A DNA stretch of 64,000 nt from Bradyrhizobium elkanii USDA 76 (lineage in GTDB: Bacteria; Pseudomonadota; Alphaproteobacteria; Rhizobiales; Xanthobacteraceae), in contig NZ_CP066356.1 of NCBI RefSeq assembly GCF_023278185.1, forward strand, positions 2,410,001 through 2,474,000. Reading direction: 5' to 3'. A program made the translations under genes and the position numbers. Positions 45,709 through 53,784 of the stretch are shown here, in pieces; position 1 is the first letter of the stretch, and each line of letters starts with the position of its first letter. The notes beneath the pieces are model-generated. The model saw nothing but the letters and a program-made list of their open reading frames with translations. It did not search any database and was not told the DNA's origin.

Positions 45709-45810
45709 AGCATTCTCGATTCTGATTGAATCAGAACCGAAGATCTAGCTCGTCGCTTGGACGCGTTTTCTTCACGCGAACCGGGGTCCACTTCGCTCGA
45801 AAACGCTATG
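45705..45810. repeat. Dispersed repeat (CTAGAGCATTTTC family) overlapping a stop codon
   Basis: GCTAGAGCATTCTCGATTCTGA, TGAATCAGAA, GACGCGTTTTCTTCACGCGAACCGG and CCACTTCGCTCGAAAACGCT form the well-known rhizobial intergenic element with internal inverted segments. Its first bases include the TAG stop of the preceding membrane-protein gene, so the element inserted, or arose, exactly at the gene end. Confidence 0.8.
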
Positions 45811-45834
45811 ATCTCCGCAACACGACAACACCAA

Positions 45835-45866
45835 GGCGCTTCACCACGATGTGAAGCGCCTTTTTT
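45835..45866 (+). terminator. Rho-independent terminator
   Basis: GGCGCTTCAC pairs with GTGAAGCGCC over a CACGAT loop, followed by six T. It ends the transcript of the membrane-protein gene, after the dispersed repeat. Confidence 0.92.
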
Positions 45867-45902
45867 CTTGAATAGGGTTTGCCGCGCGGTGTTAGTGAGG
45901 GC

Positions 45903-47450
45903 ATGAGCCGCGCGCTGAAATGCCTCCTGCTGATGTCCGTTCTGCTCTGCGGCGCCGTGCCCGCGCGTGCCGCCGAGGATCGCGCGCTCGAGCGCGGCGC
46001 GGCGGTGATCGATCCCGCCATCCTGCGCGCGCTCGATCACGGCCGCTTCAACCTCGGCCGGATGCTCGCACCCGAGCGTTCCGCCGACACACCGCCGTCC
46101 AACCGCGATCTGTTCGCTTTGCCTGCGATGGTGCCGGTGCGCGAGGCGCTGGATCGCGAATTCGATCGCTACGTCGCAAAGCATAAGTCAAGCCTGCCGA
46201 ATGAGAGCATCGGTGTCGGCGACGGCTTCGCGTTTCAGCTGTTCGACCGCGCGCTGCTTGAATCCGCCGACGTCCGCTTCGTGCTGTCAGGCATCGTCAA
46301 CCGCATGGACCGTGCCTATGTGGCGCCGAAAGACTGCGGCGAGATCCGGCTGATCTACCGATTGACCCGCACCGATGTGCCGCCGATCGGCGAGAACGCG
46401 GTGTCGCAGCGGCTGCCGATGACGCTGAACCTTGTGCTGAAGGCGAAGGGCGACGGCAACGACGCATCGCTCGGCTGCCGCGACATCGCGCGGCGCTGGC
46501 TCGCGACCGGCAGCGCGCCGCCGGCGATGGAGAAACTGTCCGGCAAGGATGGTCCGCTCGACCTGATCGATGCGCGCAATATCGATCGCATCGAGACCAA
46601 TCTGCAGATCGCGCACGCGCCGAAATCCGCGGTGCGCGATTTCCGCACCGACTATCTGCTCAAAGTGTTCGACTATGACGGCGCGGCAAAGCGCTTTGCC
46701 GAAGCGCCGCTGGAGAACCAGATCGATCGCGACCGCATCTTGGCCGACGAGGCGCTGAGGCGCGACTTCAAGGCGTGGCTGCTCGATCCCAAACATTTTG
46801 CCGAGCTCGATCGCGGCACCTTGCTGATCCCCGATCGCTTCCTCGCGACCGCAGCGGTCGCGCCGACGCCGACCGGTTTCGATGTCAGCGAGTTGGAGCC
46901 CGAGTTCGGCATGGTGCAGGGCGAGGGCACGGCCGGCAATGCGGTGTTCTCGGACGGTGACGTCGTCGGCGCCCTGCAGAAGGCTGCGGCCGACGGAACG
47001 AAGCTGCAAAACGTCCAGTCGCTGGCCGGCTTCGAGCGGCGCCTCAACGATGTCACCTGCGCCGGCTGCCACCAGACCCGTGGCATCGGCGGCTTCCATT
47101 TCCCCGGCGTCGACTGGATGGCGGCAAAGCCGTCGAACTCCACCGTGGTGCCGGCCTCGCCGCATTTCTTCGGCGACCAGCCTCGCCGCCGCGATATCCT
47201 TGCAAGCTTCCGCGACGGCAAGGCGCCGGACTTCTCGCGCGGCTTCTCCAACCGGCCGCAGCCGCGCGGCAGCACCGAGCTTGCCGGCACCGAATACAGC
47301 GACGGCTGGGGCGCGCACTGCTATCTGCCGGGCGCGAGGCCGGCCGAGAGCGACCGCAGCTTCCGCGGCTGGACCTGTGCCGAGGGCCTTGCCTGCCAGG
47401 TGGCCGGGAAGGCCTCGCGCATCGGGATGTGCTTCGTGAAGGGCCGGTGA
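45903..47450 (+). CDS. Exported monohaem protein of unknown function
   Basis: The protein has 515 residues. A signal peptide (LLLMSVLLCGAVPARA) is followed by a large region without a recognised family and one haem-c attachment motif, CAGCH at residues 386-390, within VTCAGCHQTRGIGGFHFPG. Several Cys near the C-terminus (HCYLP, WTCAEGLACQV, MCFVKG) may form disulfides. It is probably a periplasmic redox protein or a member of an uncharacterised cytochrome-like family. The preferred start is ATG 45903; a GAGG sits close before it. Confidence 0.75.
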   Translation: MSRALKCLLLMSVLLCGAVPARAAEDRALERGAAVIDPAILRALDHGRFNLGRMLAPERSADTPPSNRDLFALPAMVPVREALDREFDRYVAKHKSSLPNESIGVGDGFAFQLFDRALLESADVRFVLSGIVNRMDRAYVAPKDCGEIRLIYRLTRTDVPPIGENAVSQRLPMTLNLVLKAKGDGNDASLGCRDIARRWLATGSAPPAMEKLSGKDGPLDLIDARNIDRIETNLQIAHAPKSAVRDFRTDYLLKVFDYDGAAKRFAEAPLENQIDRDRILADEALRRDFKAWLLDPKHFAELDRGTLLIPDRFLATAAVAPTPTGFDVSELEPEFGMVQGEGTAGNAVFSDGDVVGALQKAAADGTKLQNVQSLAGFERRLNDVTCAGCHQTRGIGGFHFPGVDWMAAKPSNSTVVPASPHFFGDQPRRRDILASFRDGKAPDFSRGFSNRPQPRGSTELAGTEYSDGWGAHCYLPGARPAESDRSFRGWTCAEGLACQVAGKASRIGMCFVKGR

Positions 47451-47549
47451 TTTCGGTCGGAACCGAAGCGGCTGCGCGTCATTATTCGATGCTACATTCC
47501 GCGTCGCGACCATATCCCGAACAGCCCAGCCTTGAGCGGAGACCGGCCG

Positions 47550-47714
47550 ATGAGCGCTCCCGAGGACGACAAGCAGCGCGACCGCGAGATCGCGGCCAAC
47601 GAGGCCGAGCGTCAGGCGGTCAGCGCCGTCCGCGTCAGCAGCTGGGCGATCGGGCTCGCGGTCATCGTCGGCATCATCGCGGTGGCCCTGGTCTGGGCCT
47701 GGATGACGCGCTGA
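47550..47714 (+). CDS. Small single-span membrane protein
   Basis: The protein has 54 residues: a charged N-terminus (PEDDKQRDREIAANEAERQ) and one membrane helix (WAIGLAVIVGIIAVALVWAW) ending in MTR. GGAG lies 9 nt before the ATG. The function is unknown. The charged-then-hydrophobic layout and ribosome site support a real small protein. Confidence 0.65.
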   Translation: MSAPEDDKQRDREIAANEAERQAVSAVRVSSWAIGLAVIVGIIAVALVWAWMTR

Positions 47715-47739
47715 AGCGACGCTCGTCGGGGATCGTCCG

Positions 47740-48945
47740 CTACGCCACCGCGCCGGATGCGCGCAGCTTCTGGATCGTGGCTTCGTCGTAACCGGCCTGG
47801 CGCAGGATCTCGTCGGAATGCTCGCCGACCTCGGGCGGCTTGCGCGGCTGCACCTTCCTCGCGCCGTCGATGAAGATCGGGCTGTTGACGGTCAGCATGG
47901 TGTCGTTCTCGAAGCGCACCAGCACCTCGTTCTCGATCATCTGCTTGTCGTTCGGGATGTCGTCGAGGATGCCGACGACGCCGAACACGAGACCGTTGCC
48001 GTCGAGGATCTTGCGCCATTCGGCGAGGTCCTTGCCGGCGAACACCTCGTCGAAGATCTTGATCAGCTCGACCGAGCGCGCATGGCGGTCGGCCTTGGTG
48101 GCGAAGCGGGTATCGGCGACGAGGTCCTCGCGGCCCATGCAGCGCGCCAGCGTCGGCCATTGCCGGTCTTCGTTGAGCAGCGACAGGATCAGCCAGCGGC
48201 CGTCCTTGCACTTGTAGTGGTTGGTGACCGCGTTCAGCGCCTCTTCGCGCGGCTTGCGCTTCTTGAACTTGGCGCCGGCGAGCTTGGCCTGCGCCAGCAC
48301 GCCGTTGGCCCAGACGCCGTTGGCCATCAGATTGGTCGAGACGTGCGAGCCCTTGCCGGTCTTCTCGCGCTGGAACAGCGCGGTGACGATCGCGCCGTAG
48401 AACGCCATCGCGCAGGGGTGATCGCCCATGCCGGCGACCGAACGCGCCGGCGTGGTCTCCTCGTCGGCGCGCACCAGATCCATCAGGCCGGAACGGGCCC
48501 AGTAGGCGTTGGAGTCGAAGCCGGGCTTGTTGGCCTCTTCGCCCTTCTCGCCATAGCCGGTGAAGGAGGCGTAGATCAGCCGGTCGTTGAGATGGGCAAG
48601 ATGGTCGTGGGTGATGCCGAGCTTCTGGCGCACCTGCGGCGGCATGTTGGTGATGAACACGTCGGCCTCGGCGACGAGCTTGTACAGCACCTGCTGCGCG
48701 TCGGGCTTGGTGAGGTCGAGCGCGAGGCTCTTCTTGTTGCGGGCTTCCAGCATCCACGCGAAATTGTGCTCGCTCGATGGATAGCCGGGCAGGTTGGGCA
48801 GATTGCGATAGGGGTCGCCGGCGCCGGGTGGCTCGATCTTGATAACGTCGGCGCCGAAGTCGGACAGCACGGTGGCGGCCGCGGGCGCCGCGATGAAGCT
48901 CGCGCAGTCCAGGACCTTGAGCCCGTCAAAAATGCCTTTTTCCAT
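47740..48945 (-). CDS. Class III CoA transferase (CaiB/BaiF type)
   Basis: The protein has 401 residues, the usual length. The N-terminus (LDGLKVLDCASFIAAP-like) and the FGADVIKIEPPGAGDPYR segment are typical, and the catalytic Asp is probably that in GMGDHPCAM. It moves CoA between carboxylic acids in the cytoplasm, usually to start acid degradation. The donor and acceptor are unknown. A family A repeat separates it from putA. Confidence 0.9.
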   Translation of the reverse strand: MEKGIFDGLKVLDCASFIAAPAAATVLSDFGADVIKIEPPGAGDPYRNLPNLPGYPSSEHNFAWMLEARNKKSLALDLTKPDAQQVLYKLVAEADVFITNMPPQVRQKLGITHDHLAHLNDRLIYASFTGYGEKGEEANKPGFDSNAYWARSGLMDLVRADEETTPARSVAGMGDHPCAMAFYGAIVTALFQREKTGKGSHVSTNLMANGVWANGVLAQAKLAGAKFKKRKPREEALNAVTNHYKCKDGRWLILSLLNEDRQWPTLARCMGREDLVADTRFATKADRHARSVELIKIFDEVFAGKDLAEWRKILDGNGLVFGVVGILDDIPNDKQMIENEVLVRFENDTMLTVNSPIFIDGARKVQPRKPPEVGEHSDEILRQAGYDEATIQKLRASGAVA

Positions 48946-49067
48946 CGTGCCGTCGCTCCCGTGGCGCTTGTTGGTGTTTTTCCGGTAGCTGGAATTATCG
49001 CAAGCAATGATCCCGATCGGACCGCCATTTGACCCATCTGGGGGGCACGATGCAACGGCACTTTCTT

Positions 49068-49237
49068 ACCCTCCCCTGGAGGGGGACGGTCGGCTCACAG
49101 TGAGCGAAGCGAATGTGAGACGGGGTGGGGTGAATCTCTCAACACGGGCAGCGTTCGCGTGGAGGGACCTTCACCCCACCCCGCGCCGCATCTCGCTTCG
49201 CGCGATGCGACACGACCCTCCCCCTCCAGGGGAGGGT
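49068..49237. repeat. Long palindromic repeat (family A)
   Basis: ACCCTCCCCTGGAGGGGGA and TCCCCCTCCAGGGGAGGGT form the outer arms; GACGGGGTGGGGTGA faces TTCACCCCACCCCGC inside. It is 170 bp long, between the putA stop and the CoA-transferase start on the same strand. It could separate the two transcripts. Confidence 0.85.
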
Positions 49238-49244
49238 GAAGCGC

Positions 49245-52200
49245 TTACTCCACCCCCGCCATCAGCGCCGCATTGCCGCCGGCGGCGGCGGTGTTGATCG
49301 TGATCGTCTGCTCGGTGGCGAAGCGCGCGAGGTAATGCGGGCCGCCGGCCTTGGGGCCGGTGCCGGACAGGCCGCTGCCGCCGAACGGCTGCACGCCGAC
49401 CACGGCGCCGATCATGTTGCGGTTGACATAGATGTTACCGACCTGGAGGCGGTCGATCACGTGCTCGATCGTGTCGTCGATGCGGGAATGGATGCCGAGC
49501 GTCAGCCCGAACCCGGTCGCCTCGATCGCGGTCAGCACCTCGCCGAGCTTGTCGGCGCGGTAGCGCACCACGTGCAGGATCGGGCCGAACACTTCTTCCT
49601 TCAGTTGCCCGGCCGCCGACAGCTCGAAGATGTGCGGCGCGACGAAATTGCCTGATGGCGCCTCGCCGGCGAGATGCACCCGCGCCTCCTGCTTCATCCG
49701 CGCGATATGCGCGTCGAGCCGCTGCTTGGCCTCGGCATCGATCACCGGTCCGATATGCGTCGACGGTTCCGAGGGATCGCCGATCTTCAATTCGCGCGCG
49801 GCGCCCGCGATCATCTCGATCATGCGGTCGGCGACGTCGTCCTGCACGAACAGCAGCCGCAGCGCCGAGCAGCGCTGGCCGGCGGAGCGGAACGCCGAGG
49901 TCACGACGTCGTCGGCGACCTGCTCGGGCAGCGCGGTGGCGTCGACGATCATGGCATTGATGCCGCCGGTTTCCGCGATCAGCGGCACGATCGGGCCGTC
50001 CTTGGCGGCGAGCGTGCGGTTGATCGACCGCGCGACCTCCGTCGAGCCGGTGAAGACCACGCCGGCGATGGCGGGATGCGCCACCAGCGCGGCGCCGACC
50101 GCGCCGTCGCCCTGGACCAGATGCAGTGCCGATGGCGGCACCCCGGCCTGATGCAGCAGCGCGACCACTTCGGCTGCGATGCGCGGCGTCTGCTCGGCCG
50201 GCTTTGCGATCACCGCATTGCCGGCCATCAATGCCGCCGTCACCTGGCCGAGGAAGATCGCCAGCGGGAAATTCCACGGCGAGATCGCGACGAACGCGCC
50301 GCGGCCGTGCAGCTCCAGCACATTGCTTTCGCCGGTCGGACCCGGCATCGTCTCGCCTTCACCGAACAGCTTTTGCCCCAGCGCGGCATAATAGCGGCAG
50401 AAGTCGATCGCCTCGCGCACTTCCGATAGCGCATCGTCGAGCGTCTTGCCGCCCTCGCTTTGCAGCAAAGCGAGGAAGTGGGCGCGGCGCTGCTCGAGCA
50501 GGCCCGCGGTCTTGTCCAGGATCGCCGCACGTTTTGTGGCCGGCGTGGCGTTCCAGGCCCTGAAGCCCCGGCGCGCCGCGGCGACCGCAACATTCGCCTG
50601 CTCGGTTGTTGATGGGGTGACGGAAGGTGGGGCCTTCCGCTCGGCCGCGATCGCCGACGTCAGCGTGTCGAGCGCCTTGCGTTCGCCGAATTCGATGCCG
50701 TGCGAGTTCTCGCGCTGCGGCCGATAAAGCTCGGCCGGCAACGGAATCGCGGCGTGCGACGCCTTGTCGTCGGCGCCGACGATTTCGGCCGGGCGGCGCA
50801 GCAGGTCCACGATGGACACGCGATTGTCGGCGGCCAGCGCCACGAAGGACGAGTTGGCGCCGTTCTCGAGCAGCCGCCGCACCAGATAGGCGAGCAAATC
50901 GCGGTGGCTGCCGACCGGCGCATAGGTGCGGTGGGCGATCTCGGGCCGGTCCTCGCCGAGCTGGGCGTAGAGCGCTTCGCCCATGCCGTGCAGCCGCTGG
51001 AATTCGAAGCTCGAGGGATCGTCGGCGAGGTCGAGGATGGTCGCGACCGTCAGCGCGTTGTGGGTGGCGAATTGCGGAAACAGCCGCGGCCGCAGCGCCA
51101 GCAGCTTGCGCGCGCAGGCGACGTAGTTCAGGTCGGTCATCGCCTTGCGGGTGAACACCGGATAGCCGTCGAGCCCGCGCTCCTGCGCGCGCTTGATCTC
51201 GGTGTCCCAATAGGCGCCCTTGACCAGGCGCACCATCATGCTGCGGTCCAGCGCGCGCGTCAGCGCATCGACATAGTCGATGACGTCGGCGGCGCGCTTC
51301 TGATAGGCCTGGATGGCGAGGCCAAAGCCGCTCCAGCCGGCGAGCGAGGGGTCGGCGAACGCGGCGGCGATGACGTCGAGCGACAGCTCCAGGCGGTCGG
51401 CCTCCTCGGCATCGACGGTGAAGTTGAGGTCGAACGCCTTGGCGCGGCGCGCGAGATCGATCAGCTGCGGCACCAGCTCGGTCATCACCCGCGCGTGGCT
51501 CACCGCCTCGAAGCGCGGGTGCAGCGCGGAGAGTTTCACCGAGATGCCGGGCCGATCGGGCAGGGGCTGATCGCCGGCCGCCTTGCCGATCGCTTCGATG
51601 GCGCGGGCGTAGGATTCGAAATAGCGGTGGGCATCGTCGGCGGTGCGCGCACCCTCGCCGAGCATGTCGAACGAATAGCGCGAGCCGCGTGCGGTGTGCG
51701 ATTGCGCACGCGACAGCGCCGCCTCGATGGTCTCGCCGAGCACGAAATGGCTGCCCATCAGCCGCATCGCCTGCCGCGTCGCGGCGCGCACTGCCGGCGC
51801 ACCGAGCCGCTTGGTCAGCCGCCCGATCGTGCCCTGCGGCGTCTCGCCGGGCTGGATCACGCGCGCCGACATGCCGAGCGCCCAGGCCGAGGCGTTGACC
51901 AGGAATGCGCTCGATCTGGTCTCGTGATTGACGAAGTCGCCCTGGCCGAGCTTGTCCTCGATGAACTGGTCGGCGGTGCGCGCGTCCGGGACCCGCAGCA
52001 GCGCCTCCGCCAGCACCATCAGCGCCAGCCCTTCCTTGGTCGAAAGCGCGAACTCCCGCAGCATGTCCTCGACCCCGCCGAGCGGATCGTCATTGGCCCG
52101 GATCGCCTCGATCAGGCGGGTTGCGGTGCGGTCGATCCGTGCCTCCGCCTCCGCGCCGAGCTTCGCGTCCTGGCGCAGGCGGGCGGCGATGGCGGCGTCG

Positions 52201-52253
52201 TCGGGCGCGTAGGGCGCGCTGAACGGGGACGGGAGCGGCGACGGGTCTGGCAT
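49245..52253 (-). CDS. putA: Bifunctional proline dehydrogenase / glutamate-semialdehyde dehydrogenase
   Basis: The protein has 1,002 residues, the short PutA type known from Bradyrhizobium, without the N-terminal ribbon-helix-helix and C-terminal extension of E. coli PutA. The FAD-dependent proline dehydrogenase barrel (about 100-440) shows TVDAEEADRLELS, RLVKGAYWDTEI and FATHNALTV. The NAD-dependent aldehyde dehydrogenase half (about 500-985) has Glu in AETGGINAM and the catalytic Cys795 in SAGQRCSAL. It converts proline to glutamate, channelling the semialdehyde internally. Lacking a DNA-binding domain, it needs a separate regulator: the divergent Lrp-type gene. Confidence 0.97.
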   Translation of the reverse strand: MPDPSPLPSPFSAPYAPDDAAIAARLRQDAKLGAEAEARIDRTATRLIEAIRANDDPLGGVEDMLREFALSTKEGLALMVLAEALLRVPDARTADQFIEDKLGQGDFVNHETRSSAFLVNASAWALGMSARVIQPGETPQGTIGRLTKRLGAPAVRAATRQAMRLMGSHFVLGETIEAALSRAQSHTARGSRYSFDMLGEGARTADDAHRYFESYARAIEAIGKAAGDQPLPDRPGISVKLSALHPRFEAVSHARVMTELVPQLIDLARRAKAFDLNFTVDAEEADRLELSLDVIAAAFADPSLAGWSGFGLAIQAYQKRAADVIDYVDALTRALDRSMMVRLVKGAYWDTEIKRAQERGLDGYPVFTRKAMTDLNYVACARKLLALRPRLFPQFATHNALTVATILDLADDPSSFEFQRLHGMGEALYAQLGEDRPEIAHRTYAPVGSHRDLLAYLVRRLLENGANSSFVALAADNRVSIVDLLRRPAEIVGADDKASHAAIPLPAELYRPQRENSHGIEFGERKALDTLTSAIAAERKAPPSVTPSTTEQANVAVAAARRGFRAWNATPATKRAAILDKTAGLLEQRRAHFLALLQSEGGKTLDDALSEVREAIDFCRYYAALGQKLFGEGETMPGPTGESNVLELHGRGAFVAISPWNFPLAIFLGQVTAALMAGNAVIAKPAEQTPRIAAEVVALLHQAGVPPSALHLVQGDGAVGAALVAHPAIAGVVFTGSTEVARSINRTLAAKDGPIVPLIAETGGINAMIVDATALPEQVADDVVTSAFRSAGQRCSALRLLFVQDDVADRMIEMIAGAARELKIGDPSEPSTHIGPVIDAEAKQRLDAHIARMKQEARVHLAGEAPSGNFVAPHIFELSAAGQLKEEVFGPILHVVRYRADKLGEVLTAIEATGFGLTLGIHSRIDDTIEHVIDRLQVGNIYVNRNMIGAVVGVQPFGGSGLSGTGPKAGGPHYLARFATEQTITINTAAAGGNAALMAGVE

Positions 52254-52293
52254 GGCGGTTCCTTGAGATTGTGTGGGAACACGTACGCGCTAG

Positions 52294-52331
52294 CGAACCG
52301 TAGTTCGATAGACAAATTAGCAGATTTGTCT
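52294..52331. promoter_or_regulatory. putA-putR operator candidate
   Basis: In the 114-bp divergent gap, AGACAAAT-TAGCAG-ATTTGTCT (52310-52331) is a perfect 8-bp-arm inverted repeat, and CGAAC-CGTA-GTTCG (52294-52307) is a second dyad just beside it. Lrp/AsnC proteins bind such paired dyads. The first lies 37 bp before putR and 57 bp before putA. Confidence 0.65.
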
Positions 52332-52367
52332 TAGAAAATCAGGATCAATTCGAGAGTTGCCGTAGAT

Positions 52368-52832
52368 ATGACAGAAATCGACAAGACTGACCGCAAAATC
52401 CTCTCGATCCTGCAAGGGGATGGCCGGATTGCCAATGTGGAACTGGCCGAGAGGATCGGCCTGTCGCCGACTTCGGTCGGCGAACGGCTGAAGCGGCTGC
52501 AGCGCGACGGCTTCGTCGAGGGCTATGGCGCGCGGCTCAATCCGCACCGGCTCGGGCTTGGCCTGCTGGTGTTTGTCGAGGTGCTGCTCGACAAGACCAC
52601 GCCCGACGTATTCGAGAAGTTCGCCAGGGCGGTCCAGACCGCGCCGGAAGTGCTCGAATGTCACATGGTGGCCGGCGGCTTCGACTATCTGGTCAAGGCG
52701 CGGGTCGCCAACATGACCGCCTATCGCAGGTTTCTCGGCGAGACCCTGCTGGCGCTGCCGGGCGTGCGCGAGACGCGAACCTACGCGGTGATGGAGGAAG
52801 TCAAGCGCGACGCGCCGCTGCCGGTCGGCTGA
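52368..52832 (+). CDS. putR: Lrp/AsnC-family regulator of proline catabolism
   Basis: The protein has 154 residues. The N-terminal HTH (DKTDRKILSILQGDGRIANVELAERIGLSPTSV region) and the C-terminal ligand domain (HMVAGGFDYLVKARVANMTAYRRF) are typical of Lrp regulators. It is divergent from a putA that lacks its own DNA-binding domain, the arrangement known for PutR in alphaproteobacteria, where it activates putA with proline. The symbol rests on this context. Confidence 0.92.
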   Translation: MTEIDKTDRKILSILQGDGRIANVELAERIGLSPTSVGERLKRLQRDGFVEGYGARLNPHRLGLGLLVFVEVLLDKTTPDVFEKFARAVQTAPEVLECHMVAGGFDYLVKARVANMTAYRRFLGETLLALPGVRETRTYAVMEEVKRDAPLPVG

Positions 52833-52925
52833 CATGCGCCCGGTCCGATCCACAGCCATGCGCCGGATGTCTTGGCATCGCGACGCACCCGCGATAATCC
52901 TTTGGTCGAGTTGGGGCAGTGGTTC

Positions 52926-53576
52926 ATGAAAGATGCCGATCAGCCGATACGAATGAAGCGGGCCGGATTTGCCGGCGCGCTTGCTGTGCTCATGCTGTCG
53001 TTGCCGTCAGCCATGCCGGCCCGCGCGGCCGAACTCAGCTCCGGCATCATGCAGCTCTACACCTCGGTCTCGATCTATCCGCCATCGGCGACGGGGATGA
53101 CGGTCTGTTACGGCTTCGTCTGCCGACGTCGCGAGATGCTCGACTTCAGCGCAGCCGACCGAGCGGCCCTGGCCAAGATCATGGCCGCGGGCCGCGCCAA
53201 TGCCGCTGCCGAACGCGCGGCCGTGCAAAAGGCCGTGATCTGGTTCGACCGCCGCATGGGGCCGATCCTCGGCACCGACAAGCGCGTGGCGAAAGCGGAT
53301 TTTCGCGCCAACGACGACAAGCATAATTATGATTGCTGGGACACCACGCGGAACACGACCAGCCTGATGCTGGTGATGCAGGCGTGGAACCTGTTCAGGT
53401 TTCACGACGTCGGGGATCCCCACTACCGCGGATTTTCGTTGGCGCAAACGCCGCACAATACCGCCGTTCTCGTCGAACGCGCGACCAAGGTGGAATGGGC
53501 CGTCGATCTGTGGCCCCGCGGCTATCTGCAACCGCCTGACGTCATGACCGTCGCCAAATGGGTGACGGAAGATTGA
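52926..53576 (+). CDS. Exported protein of unknown function
   Basis: From ATG 52926 the protein has 216 residues; a second Met at 52953 would leave a cleaner signal peptide (MKRAGFAGALAVLMLSLPSAMPARA). The mature part has Cys residues (VCYGFVCRRR, YDCWD) and the segment HNYDCWDTTRNTTSLMLVM, which looks like a papain-like or transglutaminase-like core, but I cannot assign a family. It is probably periplasmic. Nothing nearby explains its role. Confidence 0.75.
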   Translation: MKDADQPIRMKRAGFAGALAVLMLSLPSAMPARAAELSSGIMQLYTSVSIYPPSATGMTVCYGFVCRRREMLDFSAADRAALAKIMAAGRANAAAERAAVQKAVIWFDRRMGPILGTDKRVAKADFRANDDKHNYDCWDTTRNTTSLMLVMQAWNLFRFHDVGDPHYRGFSLAQTPHNTAVLVERATKVEWAVDLWPRGYLQPPDVMTVAKWVTED

Positions 53577-53784
53577 ACGGCTGCGCATTGCAGCTGCGCG
53601 TTCCGCGCTGTTCCATCCTCATTGATCGCAGGGATAGCGTTCCGCGTGACGCTGGAACCGAACGTCAGGATTCGAACAGTAAGCTTCGAACGATATGGTT
53701 CCAAAAAATACGTTCAGCGCCCATCACCATAAGAACCAAGTGACGCGTTAACACCGGCAGCATTCGGTCACCCGAGGCTACCAC

